Shown here piece by piece: positions 53,051-63,535 of a stretch of DNA of 64,000 nucleotides. The notes below the pieces were generated by a model. The model saw only the letters and a program-made list of their open reading frames with translations. It searched no databases and was not told the DNA's origin. Origin of the DNA: Chitinophagaceae bacterium (lineage in GTDB: Bacteria > Bacteroidota > Bacteroidia > Chitinophagales > Chitinophagaceae); assembly GCA_028288595.1 (NCBI GenBank), contig JAQBNK010000152.1, positions 1 to 64,000 of the forward strand, given 5' to 3'. Both the position numbers and the translations under genes were made by a program. Position 1 is the first letter of the stretch. Each line of letters starts with the position of its first letter.

Positions 53051-55930
53051 ATGCAATTTACCCGTTGTTTATTTGTATTCTGCTTTTTGATTTTCAACCT
53101 GGCATTGTATGCCCAGTCAAACTCCACGCTTGAACTTTCCAATAAACCCAAAGCCTATGAAAACCGGCAATTGAGGGCAGAAAAAACAGGTCAGAAAAAG
53201 TTAACAGCCCCGGGCAGGTTCTTCCAGAATACTTTCACCCGCTACAATTATTATTTCAACGCCAATAACAAACTCGCTCTGATAATCGACCAGGCTCAAA
53301 CAGCTTTCAGAGAGGATTACAGTACACTGCTGCCCTTTTATAATTATACGCTTGATGCTACGGCTGCTAACCAGAACGAACTCGACTCAGTGATCTATAA
53401 ATCTGTATCCGGAATTTTATTACATGATCTGAGGAGTGACTGGACAGATGATATGTATCTTCTGTTGGGTAAAGCTTATTTTTTACGGAAGGATTTTGAT
53501 TCGGCAAACGCAGTTTTCCAATTCATTAATTATGCCTTTGCTCCAAAAGAAGAAGGTGGTTATGATATTCCCCTTGGAAGTAATCTCTCGAATACCAATG
53601 GTATTTTTAGTGTCTCGACTGAAGAGAAAAAAAACTGGTTCAAAAAATCGCCAGTCAGAAATGAAGCGCTGCTATGGCTTACCCGCAGTTATATCGAAAG
53701 CGGCCAGAATGGAATTGCAAACGGGATCCTGCAAATACTAAAACATGATCCTGCTTTTCCGGAAAGATTATATCCGCAGTTAAATGAAATGCTTGCATAT
53801 CATTATTATACCCAAAAGATTTATGATACGGCAGCGGCTTATTTATCGCATTCGCTGAATGCCACTGATAACAAACAGGAAAAAGCAAGAAGAGAATTTT
53901 TAATAGCCCAGCTATATGAATTGTCAGGTAATAATAAACTCGCAGTTCAATGGTACAGTAATGCAGCTAACCATGCCACTGACCCGGTATTAGAAGTTTT
54001 TGCCAACCTGCATACGACTGTTGCTGCTAAAGATTCCGCAGGACTGGGTTACAAACAAAAACTGGATCATTTGCTCCAGATGGCCAAAAGAGAAAAATAT
54101 GCAGAATACCGCGATATCATTTATTATGCAGCGGCACAAATGGCCATGAATGCAAATGATAAAAATCTTACCCGGCAGTTACTGATTAAAAGTACGGCCA
54201 ACTCCTCTGCGACTTCATCACAAAAAGCTTTATCTTTTTTTACTTTAGGTGATATCGATTTTTCTGATCATCATTATGATTTGGCATCTGCAGATTATGA
54301 CAGCATACAACTCGGTTACCTTACAGAAGCACAAAAATTAATTGTTTCAAAAAGAAAACCTGTACTTCAACTTCTCATCACCAACCTAACTAATATTAAA
54401 GTGCAGGATAGCATTCAATATCTCTCATCTCTACCAGAGACAGAAAGAAATGCACTACTGAGAAAAAAGAACCGGCAGGGGAAAATGGCTGATCAGTTAA
54501 TCGGTGGTTCTTTCGTTCCGGGAAATAATTCCTCTGCTGATCTTTTTAATACTTCATCCTCCAGCGAATGGTATTTTAATAACAATGTGATGAAGAATAA
54601 TGGTTTTAAAGCGTTCAGGGCTCAGTGGGGTAATCGGCCGAACGTAGATAACTGGAGAAGACAGTCTTTTGTTGATATGACCGCCAGTGGGGGAAATATA
54701 GCTAACAACCCTCCTGCTTCGCCGGATGCAATCAACAAAATAGCAGCAGACAGTATAGCCAAAAATTTATCATACCCTTTAACAGAAGAACAATTAACCA
54801 GTTCAAATAAAATCATTGAAGAATCACTTTTGTCAAATGCAAAAATTTTCCAGGATGATCTGATGGATTATTCATCATCGGCTGAAGTTTATAAGGAATT
54901 AGGAAGACGCTTTCCGGAAAAATTGAATGAGCAAGGATTATTTGCGCTTTATAATAACCTTTCAAAATCGGGTAATTATGTTGTGGCTGATTCTGTAAAA
55001 TCAGTTTTATTAAGCCGTTTCCCTAATAGTATATGGTCTGAATACTTAAGGACAGGAAGATCTCCTGCAGATAAAAATCAAGCCATAACCCGCCAGTACG
55101 AAAAGATATACGATCTTTTTATTGAAGGAAATTTTTTGGCCGCCCAAAAACAAAAAGCAAGTGCTGATAGTTTATATGGTAATAACTACTGGACGCCGCA
55201 AATGCTTTTTATAGAAGCGATTTATTATGTAAAACTACAGCAGGACAGCGCTGCGATCAATAAACTTAGCTCCCTTGTTCAATTACATCCTTCTTCTCCT
55301 TTAGCGGAAAGAGCAAGAACGATGATCGATGTATTAAACCGCCGCTCACAAATTGAAAGTTATTTAACAAGTCTTAATGTAAACCGGAAGGAAGACGAAG
55401 TGGTTAAAGCCGTTGATCTCAGCACGCCGGAATCACTTCAGAAACCAAAAACAGATCTGTCTGTTGTTATTCAGCCAGATAAAAAAGTGATAGAGAAAAA
55501 AGATTCTATCGTACACATTACCCAACCGGCAGCGGTAACTACTAAACAATTTACGTTTAACCCGGATGGCAGTCATTTTGTAATTGTACTGCTGGATAAA
55601 GTGGACCCCGTATTTACTAATGAAGTTCGAAATGCGTTTAACCGATTCAACCAGGAAAAATATTATAGTCAGCCCCTCACTATTACCAATACCCGGTTAA
55701 ATGATCAGTACCTGCTTGTACAAATTGGTGGGTTCAAAGATGCAGGAGCCGCGATGGAATATGTTGATAAAAACGCTCCTCTTGCAAGTACACGCATCAT
55801 TCCATGGCTAAAAAAAGACAAGTACAGGTTTTTGATTATCAGTAATAATAACCTGGCGCTGCTAAAAGAAAACGGAGACCTGGACGGTTATATCAATATG
55901 CTGCAGAAAGCATTGCCTGGTAAATTTTAG
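53051..55930 (+). CDS. T9SS-linked PorW/SprE-type TPR protein
   Basis: A 959-residue protein with a signal peptide (ALYAQ, about residue 22). FTRYNYYFNANNKL and LPFYNYTLDATAANQNELDS are hallmark segments of SprE/PorW, followed by many TPR-like helical pairs (about 130-780) and a C-terminal domain (about 840-955; FVIVLLDKVDPVFTNEV). PorW/SprE is needed for type IX secretion and gliding in Bacteroidota, where it links trans-envelope parts. Unlike many family members no lipobox is obvious. The PBP1A gene follows 64 nt later in the same direction. Confidence 0.87.
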   Translation: MQFTRCLFVFCFLIFNLALYAQSNSTLELSNKPKAYENRQLRAEKTGQKKLTAPGRFFQNTFTRYNYYFNANNKLALIIDQAQTAFREDYSTLLPFYNYTLDATAANQNELDSVIYKSVSGILLHDLRSDWTDDMYLLLGKAYFLRKDFDSANAVFQFINYAFAPKEEGGYDIPLGSNLSNTNGIFSVSTEEKKNWFKKSPVRNEALLWLTRSYIESGQNGIANGILQILKHDPAFPERLYPQLNEMLAYHYYTQKIYDTAAAYLSHSLNATDNKQEKARREFLIAQLYELSGNNKLAVQWYSNAANHATDPVLEVFANLHTTVAAKDSAGLGYKQKLDHLLQMAKREKYAEYRDIIYYAAAQMAMNANDKNLTRQLLIKSTANSSATSSQKALSFFTLGDIDFSDHHYDLASADYDSIQLGYLTEAQKLIVSKRKPVLQLLITNLTNIKVQDSIQYLSSLPETERNALLRKKNRQGKMADQLIGGSFVPGNNSSADLFNTSSSSEWYFNNNVMKNNGFKAFRAQWGNRPNVDNWRRQSFVDMTASGGNIANNPPASPDAINKIAADSIAKNLSYPLTEEQLTSSNKIIEESLLSNAKIFQDDLMDYSSSAEVYKELGRRFPEKLNEQGLFALYNNLSKSGNYVVADSVKSVLLSRFPNSIWSEYLRTGRSPADKNQAITRQYEKIYDLFIEGNFLAAQKQKASADSLYGNNYWTPQMLFIEAIYYVKLQQDSAAINKLSSLVQLHPSSPLAERARTMIDVLNRRSQIESYLTSLNVNRKEDEVVKAVDLSTPESLQKPKTDLSVVIQPDKKVIEKKDSIVHITQPAAVTTKQFTFNPDGSHFVIVLLDKVDPVFTNEVRNAFNRFNQEKYYSQPLTITNTRLNDQYLLVQIGGFKDAGAAMEYVDKNAPLASTRIIPWLKKDKYRFLIISNNNLALLKENGDLDGYINMLQKALPGKF

Positions 55931-55994
55931 AGATTGAAAATCGTGGATCAAAACTTGTTAGTTTTACAAAAAATCTGAAGCTAATCTTCTCATT

Positions 55995-58454
55995 ATGAGT
56001 AAATCCATTAAAATCCTTTGGCGAAGTTTTTTTATCGGTGTGGGCTTTGTTATCCTGCTGATCCTCCTTGCCAGTTGGGGTGTTTTCGGAAAAATGCCTT
56101 CAATAGATGAATTGCAAAATCCAACTGCGTCATTAGCCAGTGAAGTATATGCGGAAGACGGCACCACTATGGGCAAATACTATTTGCAAGACAGGGTGAA
56201 TGTAGAATTCAAAGACATCAGCAAACATGTTATCAATGCGCTGGTAGCAACAGAAGATGAGCGCTTTTACGATCATAACGGTATTGATCCGCGTTCTCTT
56301 GCCCGTGCATTTTTTAGTTTTGGCGGCCAGGGCGGTGCAAGTACATTAACGATGCAGACAGCAAAGAATTTATTCACTGAAAACTGGAGCACCAGTAATT
56401 TTTTAATGCGCAGCCTTCAGAAAATTAAAGAATGTATCATCGCTGTAAAACTGGAAAGGAACTTTACAAAAGATGAGATCATCACCTTATATCTCAATAC
56501 AGTTGCTTTTGGTGATAATGTATATGGAATTAAAAACGCTTCGAAAACTTTTTTTAAGAAAGACCCCGATCGTTTAAATGTAGACGAAGCTGCAGTGCTG
56601 GTAGGTATGTTAAAGGCTGCTACACTGTATAATCCAAGACGTAATCCTTACAATGCTTTAAAAAGAAGAAACACGGTTATTAACCAGATGGTGCGAAATA
56701 ATTATTTGTCTGAAGGAGAAGCCGCAGTTATTAAGACGAAACCAATTGTTTTGAATTACCAGAAGATGGATGAAAATAATGGCCTTGCGCCCTATTTAAG
56801 AATGGTGATGGGTGAAGAAATGAAAAGATGGTGCAAGTCGCATAACAAACCCAATGGAGATGCATATGACCTCTACCGCGACGGGTTAAAAATATATACT
56901 ACCATCAATCCAAGAATGCAGATATATGCGGAAGAAGCAGTTGGTAAGCAGATGAGTGCTATGCAAAAAGAATTAAACTATCAGTCAAACATAAAAACAG
57001 GTTCTGTCTGGAAGAACTATGAAAGTGTTTTGCAGGCTGCGATGAAAAATAGCGACCGCTGGAGGAATATGAAGAAAGAAGGTGTTGATGAGGATGATAT
57101 TAAAAAATCTTTCTATCAAAAAACACCAATGAAAGTTTTTGCCTGGAATAATAACAGGGGAAAAGATACAGTGATGACTCCTTATGATTCTATCAGGTAT
57201 CACAGGCAAATGCTGCAGGCAGGCTTTATGGCGATGGATCCTCAAAATGGTGAAATAAAAGCCTGGGTGGGCGGAATAGATTTCAAAACCTATAAATACG
57301 ATCACGTAAATGTTGGAACAAGAAGGCAGGTAGGCTCTACTATCAAACCATTATTATACAGCATGGCCATTGAAGACGGCGGTTTTACTCCCAGTACGCC
57401 GGTAGAAGATGTACAGCAAAGTTTTGGTCAATACGGAACTGTTCCTGCTACGGGTGCAACATGTACAGGCAGAACGATGTCGATGGCAGAAGCACTTGCA
57501 TGGTCACGTAACTGCGCTACTGCATACATTATGAAACAGGTTGGCGGAGCAGGAGCCGATGGAGCAAAACGTTTTATTGAATTCCTTCGTAACTGCAGTG
57601 TACAATCCCAGGATCTTCAGCCTTATCCTTCTATAGCGATTGGTAGCGGTGAAATATCACTATATGAAATGATGCAGGCTTATAGCATGTTCCCCGGAAG
57701 AGGCTTTAATGTAAAACCATTTTTTATTACAAGGATCGAAGACAGGAATGGTAACGTGCTGCAAACAAATATGCCTCAGCGTAAAGAAGTGATCAGTGAG
57801 AATACGGCCTATTCCGTTATTTCAATGATGCAGGGTGTTGTACAACATGGTACCGGCCGCAGAATGTGGAGCTACGGTGTTTCAGGTGATATAGCAGGTA
57901 AAACAGGAACCACGAACGATAACAGTGATGCATGGTTTATGGGTTATACTCCGCAATTACTGGCTGGTGTGTGGACGGGTTGCGATGACCGGTTCATCCG
58001 GCTGAATTCAAAAGCTGGTGAAGGTGCATCGATGGCGCTTCCTGTATGGGCCTATTTCTACCAGAAATGTTTGGCGGATCCGAATTTAAATATTGATAAA
58101 AATGCACACTTCATTAAGCCTGAATCGATGAACAATGAGGTGATATATGACTGGAACAGTTCTACTACGCTTGACCTCGGTGCACAAGGCGAAAATATGG
58201 GTAACGGCACGGCTGAAAATTATAGTGATGTGCCTCCGGAAGGAAAGCCTGAAGATATCGGCGCAGAAAGTGATACGCTGCTTAACAAACCTAACCGGAG
58301 AGATAATAACGTTTCCCCTTCAGGAAATGGAACACGCCCTATTAATCAGCCCATCAGAAAAAGGGACAACAACAGGGATTCAACACTGCCGGGGCAAAAG
58401 CCAAAAGCAACAATGCCAAAGAAAGAAGAGGTAAAGCCTCCGCCTTTCAAATAA
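55995..58454 (+). CDS. bifunctional penicillin-binding protein 1A
   Basis: An 819-residue class A PBP with one N-terminal helix (about 10-30), a GT51 glycosyltransferase domain (ATEDERFYDHNGID, GGASTLTMQTAKNLF, KLERNFTKDEIITLYLN) and a transpeptidase domain with S-T-I-K (GSTIKPLLY, about 450), S-R-N (SRNCATA) and K-T-G (GKTGTTND). The last 80 residues form a basic Asn/Pro/Lys-rich tail. It polymerises and cross-links peptidoglycan. It probably shares a transcript with porW/sprE upstream. A likely terminator follows. Confidence 0.95.
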   Translation: MSKSIKILWRSFFIGVGFVILLILLASWGVFGKMPSIDELQNPTASLASEVYAEDGTTMGKYYLQDRVNVEFKDISKHVINALVATEDERFYDHNGIDPRSLARAFFSFGGQGGASTLTMQTAKNLFTENWSTSNFLMRSLQKIKECIIAVKLERNFTKDEIITLYLNTVAFGDNVYGIKNASKTFFKKDPDRLNVDEAAVLVGMLKAATLYNPRRNPYNALKRRNTVINQMVRNNYLSEGEAAVIKTKPIVLNYQKMDENNGLAPYLRMVMGEEMKRWCKSHNKPNGDAYDLYRDGLKIYTTINPRMQIYAEEAVGKQMSAMQKELNYQSNIKTGSVWKNYESVLQAAMKNSDRWRNMKKEGVDEDDIKKSFYQKTPMKVFAWNNNRGKDTVMTPYDSIRYHRQMLQAGFMAMDPQNGEIKAWVGGIDFKTYKYDHVNVGTRRQVGSTIKPLLYSMAIEDGGFTPSTPVEDVQQSFGQYGTVPATGATCTGRTMSMAEALAWSRNCATAYIMKQVGGAGADGAKRFIEFLRNCSVQSQDLQPYPSIAIGSGEISLYEMMQAYSMFPGRGFNVKPFFITRIEDRNGNVLQTNMPQRKEVISENTAYSVISMMQGVVQHGTGRRMWSYGVSGDIAGKTGTTNDNSDAWFMGYTPQLLAGVWTGCDDRFIRLNSKAGEGASMALPVWAYFYQKCLADPNLNIDKNAHFIKPESMNNEVIYDWNSSTTLDLGAQGENMGNGTAENYSDVPPEGKPEDIGAESDTLLNKPNRRDNNVSPSGNGTRPINQPIRKRDNNRDSTLPGQKPKATMPKKEEVKPPPFK

Positions 58455-58472
58455 TAAATCATTAAAGTTTGT

Positions 58473-58498
58473 ACCGGACCTTTGCGTCCCGTTTTTTT
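58473..58498 (+). terminator. terminator after the PBP1A gene
   Basis: ACCGGAC (58473-58479), loop CTTTGC, GTCCCGT (58486-58492): 6 of 7 pairs, then a run of seven T's. Confidence 0.65.
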
Positions 58499-58518
58499 CC
58501 AAAAAAACTAGTTAACCA

Positions 58519-59583
58519 TTAAAACTCGATTGCAGCTGCTACCGGGTGAGAGGATCTAAATTTTAAACCAAGCAGTTGTGCTATAGTAGCTGCAATCTGT
58601 TGCTGGTATAATTGACCCCGGCCTTGCATTTCACCCGCAGGTATTATTCCCGGCCCCATCATTGCTATCCATGTTTCACCAGATTCTTCAATACCTTTCT
58701 CATGATGCCGCCAGTTCTCTTTGATCTTATCACCACGCCCATGATCGCATGTAATGATCAGGGTTGTCTTGTCTTTATATTGAGGAATTGATTGAATGGT
58801 CCTCCACAGGTCTGCAAGCATAGCATCACTTGCATTCGCACTTTCCAGGTAATGATCATATTCTCCGCGATGGGCGTAATCATCAGTTTCATCAAGCCCG
58901 ATATATAATACCCTCGGTTTATACGTTTTCATATATTCTCTTGCAGCCATGTATGTGAGCACATCAGTTCTTACACCAATAGGTTTCGTACTCAAAAATT
59001 GTATATCATTCAGCAAGGAAAATTGAGGCGTAGAAAATTTAAGTGTATCAATATCTGCATTTACATATACACCGCTTTGCGCTGAATTAAAAATATAGGG
59101 GAACACATCCCATGAAGTAAATGCGGCGACTTTACCCTCGTACCCTTTTTGTCTATTGATAAACTGAAGCACGGTTTCATTTGGGTTAGGGATCTTTTTA
59201 TTTGATGAGATTGCAGTATCGGGATAACCACTGAAAATTTCATTATACCCGGGATAAGATATGTGATAGCGGTTAGCAACATTTACATAGTTGCCTGCAT
59301 TTCTGTTGCCATATATTCTTCCATTTTGTTTTACGGTACTCCATAAAAAAGGGAAAAGTTTTGCTCTTCTTATTTCATTTGTTTCTGCCCAGAACTTTGA
59401 TGAAAGTTCTTTTATATCCGGGGTAAACTTATTATTGTTCAATAAAGTAGGATCAGCTCCGTTAAAAACTTCCTGCCAGCGCATACCATCTAAAGTAACA
59501 ATCACAATATTTTTGATTGGGTTTTGAGCCATTAACTGCGAACAAAAAGTTAAGGCTAGCACCACCTTCATTATTATTTTCAT
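58519..59583 (-). CDS. exported alkaline-phosphatase-superfamily phosphodiesterase
   Basis: A 354-residue protein with a signal peptide (LMAQ, about residue 19) and the nucleotide pyrophosphatase / phosphodiesterase fold: metal and nucleophile region VTLDGMRWQEVFNG (Asp, nearby Asn/Thr), IGLDETDDYAHRGEYD (metal Asp, His), ITCDHGRGD (Asp, His) and a late HEKGIEESGETW. It hydrolyses phosphoesters or sulfates; exact substrate unknown. The canonical Thr/Ser nucleophile is not evident in the first motif, where GADPTLL follows. It is divergent from the next gene. Confidence 0.85.
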   Translation of the reverse strand: MKIIMKVVLALTFCSQLMAQNPIKNIVIVTLDGMRWQEVFNGADPTLLNNNKFTPDIKELSSKFWAETNEIRRAKLFPFLWSTVKQNGRIYGNRNAGNYVNVANRYHISYPGYNEIFSGYPDTAISSNKKIPNPNETVLQFINRQKGYEGKVAAFTSWDVFPYIFNSAQSGVYVNADIDTLKFSTPQFSLLNDIQFLSTKPIGVRTDVLTYMAAREYMKTYKPRVLYIGLDETDDYAHRGEYDHYLESANASDAMLADLWRTIQSIPQYKDKTTLIITCDHGRGDKIKENWRHHEKGIEESGETWIAMMGPGIIPAGEMQGRGQLYQQQIAATIAQLLGLKFRSSHPVAAAIEF

Positions 59584-59629
59584 AAGTTCAAAGTAATTAA
59601 ATTAATTTTTCGAAATCAATTCATCCCTG

Positions 59630-62056
59630 ATGCCCTTTCAAAAAATGGTTTTCGCCCGCCAGTATTTCCGGGTATTTCTGTCTTTTCTGGTGACTGTCTT
59701 TCTTACCAGGATATATGAATACTTTTTTGTCGCCTCCAAATTATTTATAGACCAGGCTTATCGTTTTGAAGCATATGGTTTATTGTACGATGCATGGATG
59801 GTCTTTATATATGGTTTCATCATTTTCTTTCCTTTTCTTCTCTTATATTTTTTGAACAAAAGGATTGCTTTCGTTTTCTTTCATTTAATAAACCTTGTAG
59901 TACTGATCTGCTATATTGGTTTGATCCTTACTTTTTCTGAAAGGAATACTCCGTTCGATCACGAATTTTTTACAAGAAAAACGGCTGAGTCACTTACCAC
60001 CGTAAAACAAATGATGTCGGGAAGTTTGAAGGTCTTTGTTCCATTTGTATTATATATAGGATTGTACTTTTTGTTATATTATAAAGCTTTTAAAAATCTC
60101 GCGGTAAATACCAAAATAATATTTGTTTCGGCATTCCTGTTTCTTGCTGCAGTTTTGTTTGCAGGATATTCAAATCCTTCTCCCGGCAATTTTCAAAAAA
60201 TAGGCGGCTATTATTTAACCAGCAACAAGCTAACCTACTGGATACAGGACAGCTATCATTACCTTACTTCAAAAGCTAAGAATCACCCGCTGAACAATAA
60301 AGAGCTGGAAAAACAAATTTCATTCTATCAGCAAAATCAGCCGTTTCAATTCACGAATAAAGAATATCCTTTATTACACAAGAACGATAATAAAGATGTG
60401 CTCGGATCTTTTTTTAATTTGAAGACTACCCCGCCTAACATTGTGATACTGGTCGTAGAAGGGTTATCCAGGGATTTTAGCGGAGATCGTGCATACGCAG
60501 GAAGCTTCACCCCTTTCTTAGATTCATTATCTCTTCACAGCCTTGTGTGGGATAACTTTTTGAGTACTGCTCCCGGCACATTCGCCGCACATCCCGCTAT
60601 TTCGGGCTCGTTACCTTATGGAAAACGCGGCTTTTCTATAATGAATGTAATGCCTGAACATTTATCATTAATTAAGATTTTAAAAGCGAATGGTTATTAT
60701 ACCAGCTTTATGATTGGTTTCAATCCTGATTTTGATAATATGGGAGGGTATATAAGATTGCAGGGAACAGACTTCATTCTTTCTCAATATCCTTCAAAAT
60801 ATAAAGAAATGGGTGTGGGTGAAGAAGGCTGGTCCATGGGTTATCCTGATGACGCACTTTTCAGCAGAAGTTTTGAAGTAATGGATTCCGTTAAGAAAAT
60901 GCCTTATTTAAATATTTATCATACCGCTACTTCTCACATGCCTTATTTATTCCAGCAAAAGCCATCGTATGAAAAGCTTTTCGACCAAAAGCTGAAGACA
61001 ATGAGTGTGGCAAAGGATATTAAAAGAACACTAAGAGAAACGAAAGGCGTTCTTGTAACATTCATGTTTGCTGATGATTGTATAAATAAATTTTTTTCTG
61101 ATTATGCAAAGCGGCCTGAATACGGCAACACGATCTTCTTTATAACAGGCGATCATCATATCGGATCCTTCCCTTCTACCGGCGAGATCGATGATTATCA
61201 CGTCCCGTTTATTGTTTATTCGCCCATGCTGAAAAAATCACAAAAATTCTATTCTGTTAATTCGCACAACAACATTGCACCCACTATCACCAACTTTGTA
61301 TTGCATAATTTTAATCTTCCTTACAAACCGGCTGAGGTTCATTGGCTGGGCGATGTAATAGATACGGCAACAGCATTCAGAAATATTCATTCCATGGCAT
61401 TTATGTCGTGGAGCAGGGAAATAAATGATTATATCTGGAAAAATTATTTTATTTCTGATGATCAGCTATACAAGTTAACGCCAGATCTTCTGCAGGTTCC
61501 CTATAAAAATGATTCAATAAAAAACATCATAACAGCACTGCGGGAAAACTTTAAGATCATCAATAATTATGTCTGCGACAGCAATAAAGTCTTCCCCGCA
61601 GAACAACCCATATTGCCAGACCATAAAGAATTGATTTTTTCTTATAATGATCCCGGCGCTAAACTCATTTTTGCCAAACTGCCCGACACCAGCCTAATGC
61701 CTGATTTTAAAGTGCCTCACAACTTTAAATATTTGTATGTAGAAGCGTCTGCCAAAGTAAATATGCCGGGACAATACATTGACAATCATCCTACGCTTCG
61801 CTTTGCACTGATTGATACAAAAAATAATAACCGCCATTATTTATACTATTCCAAACGGGATATTGTTACGCTAAGCAAAACTGATTTTATTCCCCGCCAA
61901 TGGAACAGTATTTCTGTGAATGACCTTTTTACATTGGATGATTACCGCAATATCACCGATCTCAAATTTGAAGCTGCTATTTATACAGATTCGATCCCTA
62001 TTAATTTAAAACTGCAGGACTTTAAAGTAAGGGTATATGGAATAAAAAAACGGTAA
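59630..62056 (+). CDS. LTA-synthase-like sulfatase-family membrane protein
   Basis: An 808-residue protein with about five N-terminal helices (about 10-205) followed by an extracytoplasmic sulfatase-like domain: NIVILVVEGLSRDF, then the nucleophile region LSTAPGTFAAHPAISGS, TATSHMPYLF, and metal site ITGDHHIGSF. A C-terminal beta-rich extension (about 650-808) is extra. Lipoteichoic-acid synthases occur in Gram-positives, but relatives in Gram-negatives transfer phosphoglycerol or phosphoethanolamine to glycans or lipids. The product here is unknown. MVFARQ five codons in is another possible start. Confidence 0.85.
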   Translation: MPFQKMVFARQYFRVFLSFLVTVFLTRIYEYFFVASKLFIDQAYRFEAYGLLYDAWMVFIYGFIIFFPFLLLYFLNKRIAFVFFHLINLVVLICYIGLILTFSERNTPFDHEFFTRKTAESLTTVKQMMSGSLKVFVPFVLYIGLYFLLYYKAFKNLAVNTKIIFVSAFLFLAAVLFAGYSNPSPGNFQKIGGYYLTSNKLTYWIQDSYHYLTSKAKNHPLNNKELEKQISFYQQNQPFQFTNKEYPLLHKNDNKDVLGSFFNLKTTPPNIVILVVEGLSRDFSGDRAYAGSFTPFLDSLSLHSLVWDNFLSTAPGTFAAHPAISGSLPYGKRGFSIMNVMPEHLSLIKILKANGYYTSFMIGFNPDFDNMGGYIRLQGTDFILSQYPSKYKEMGVGEEGWSMGYPDDALFSRSFEVMDSVKKMPYLNIYHTATSHMPYLFQQKPSYEKLFDQKLKTMSVAKDIKRTLRETKGVLVTFMFADDCINKFFSDYAKRPEYGNTIFFITGDHHIGSFPSTGEIDDYHVPFIVYSPMLKKSQKFYSVNSHNNIAPTITNFVLHNFNLPYKPAEVHWLGDVIDTATAFRNIHSMAFMSWSREINDYIWKNYFISDDQLYKLTPDLLQVPYKNDSIKNIITALRENFKIINNYVCDSNKVFPAEQPILPDHKELIFSYNDPGAKLIFAKLPDTSLMPDFKVPHNFKYLYVEASAKVNMPGQYIDNHPTLRFALIDTKNNNRHYLYYSKRDIVTLSKTDFIPRQWNSISVNDLFTLDDYRNITDLKFEAAIYTDSIPINLKLQDFKVRVYGIKKR

Positions 62057-62121
62057 GTTTCCACGTGATGATAAATGCCTATTTTACAGCATATGCTATC
62101 AAAAAAAATTAAACCGCATTC

Positions 62122-62550
62122 ATGAAAAACTTAGTGTTCAGTCTTTGTATTGCCTTTCTGTGGACAACAAATAGTTTTGCTCAGCAAACGATAAACTGGA
62201 CTCCCCAACAACTGATGGAACCCGGTCAGCTTTCAAAAGTATTAGAAAATTCAACGGCTCCCGTTATTATAAGCGTTGGCCCCGGTGCAGTGATCCCGCA
62301 TTCTGTTAATATAGGTTCCGTAAGAGAAGAAGCCGGAATTCAAAAGCTCAGAAAGGAATTAAAAAACATACCAAGAGAAACTGCTATAGTTATTTATTGC
62401 GGCTGCTGCCCCTTTGAACATTGCCCTAATGTGCGCCCCGCGATTGAAGTTTTAAAAGCAATGAACTTTACTAATTATAAACTCTTGAACCTCCCGCATA
62501 ATATTAAAACAGACTGGATTGATAAAGAGTATCCCGTAACATCGCAATAA
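62122..62550 (+). CDS. secreted rhodanese-like protein
   Basis: A 142-residue protein with a signal peptide (SFAQ, about residue 21). Rhodanese-like fold: PVIISVGPGAVIPHSVNIG, then the active-site loop IVIYCGCCPFEHCPNVRPA with four cysteines, the first in the catalytic position after the strand. Exported rhodaneses may handle sulfane sulfur or arsenate, but function is unproven. The extra cysteines may bind metal. It abuts the convergent oxidoreductase gene. Confidence 0.82.
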   Translation: MKNLVFSLCIAFLWTTNSFAQQTINWTPQQLMEPGQLSKVLENSTAPVIISVGPGAVIPHSVNIGSVREEAGIQKLRKELKNIPRETAIVIYCGCCPFEHCPNVRPAIEVLKAMNFTNYKLLNLPHNIKTDWIDKEYPVTSQ

Positions 62551-63225
62551 CTACTTCTCAAAGATCAGGTACTCTGCTTTCACCCCCATTTCTGCAAGTA
62601 ACGAAGTGATTTCATTCACCATTTTTTCGGGCCCGCATACATAAAACGGCTTACTAAAATCTTTTACCTCCTGCTTAAGAAAAAACTCATTCACATGGCC
62701 AATCCTTCCATCAGAAGGTGAGGAACCTCCTTCACGGGTAAACATAAAATGCACATTTTCCCCCAGCATCCAGGTAAGCTCATCTTTTAAAATAATATCA
62801 CGCAATGTCTTATTGAAGAAGAAGAGCTTGTTTTGCCTGGCCTTCTTTTCGTGATGCAATTGTCTTAGAATAGCTATAAACGGAGTTATCCCGGCACCAC
62901 CTGCTATAAAATAGCCGTCCCCATTAAATGCAATCGCTCCCCATGCATCCCGGATAATTAATTCATCTCCTTGTTGCAGCCTTGCCATCTCCTGTGTTAC
63001 ACCCTGATGATCAGTATAAATTTTGATTGTCAGTTCCAGCCATGGCCATTCGTTTAAACCGGTAAAAGTAAAAGGGCGCTTTTCATCTTTCCACTCCGGG
63101 TCATTGATTGAAATTTCAGTCGCCTGGCCCGGCAGGAATTCATAACCAGCGGGTTTACTTAAACGGAAAGAGAGTACATCATGTGTTACTTCCGTAACTG
63201 ATAATAGTTTTACTATATGTTCCAT
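62551..63225 (-). CDS. FAD/NAD(P)-binding flavodoxin-reductase-type protein
   Basis: A 224-residue cytosolic oxidoreductase with a FAD-binding FR-type barrel (EKRPFTFTG in place of RxYS) and a NAD(P)-binding domain with GGAGITPFIAIL and FYVCGPEKMVNEI. No iron-sulfur domain is fused, so it probably works with a separate electron carrier. Electron partner unknown. It is monocistronic and convergent with the rhodanese gene. Confidence 0.9.
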   Translation of the reverse strand: MEHIVKLLSVTEVTHDVLSFRLSKPAGYEFLPGQATEISINDPEWKDEKRPFTFTGLNEWPWLELTIKIYTDHQGVTQEMARLQQGDELIIRDAWGAIAFNGDGYFIAGGAGITPFIAILRQLHHEKKARQNKLFFFNKTLRDIILKDELTWMLGENVHFMFTREGGSSPSDGRIGHVNEFFLKQEVKDFSKPFYVCGPEKMVNEITSLLAEMGVKAEYLIFEK

Positions 63226-63535
63226 TGGACGGAATTAAACTTTAATCTTTGCGAGGCTCTTAATATAAACGTCTTAAAACGGCAAAAGTAAATGCAAAAT
63301 AATTTCTTTATTTTTTTATCACAGCCACCATCTAATCTGCTAAATATAATAATAAAAAAAGCCACCCTTGAAAGGGCAGCTAGTGGTCAAAACTTAAACC
63401 ATAATTGCTGTGAGAAAATTGCTTAAAAACAAAATACAATTCTCTTTTATTAAATTATATAGCAGCGACTGAATAGGGTGCTCTATTGTCTTACTGTAAA
63501 AATATTAGATATAAACACGCTGGATATCAATCCCA
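63226..63535. other. 310-nt gene-free region
   Basis: AT-rich spacer between two reverse-strand genes. A 44-codon forward frame at 63292 has no support. The only clear structure is the hairpin at 63360-63382. A small reverse-strand RNA between 63535 and 63385 is possible, but I found no matching promoter. Confidence 0.5.
63353..63382 (-). terminator. reverse-strand terminator-like hairpin
   Basis: On the reverse strand AGCTGCCCT, loop TTCA or similar, AGGGTGGCT make a 9-bp stem with two G-U pairs, followed by seven T's. It could end the EVE-gene transcript or an unannotated small RNA. Confidence 0.7.

Noticed and set aside
63292-63426. 44-codon forward frame
   Set aside because: Low-complexity composition, no promoter and it crosses a reverse-strand terminator hairpin.
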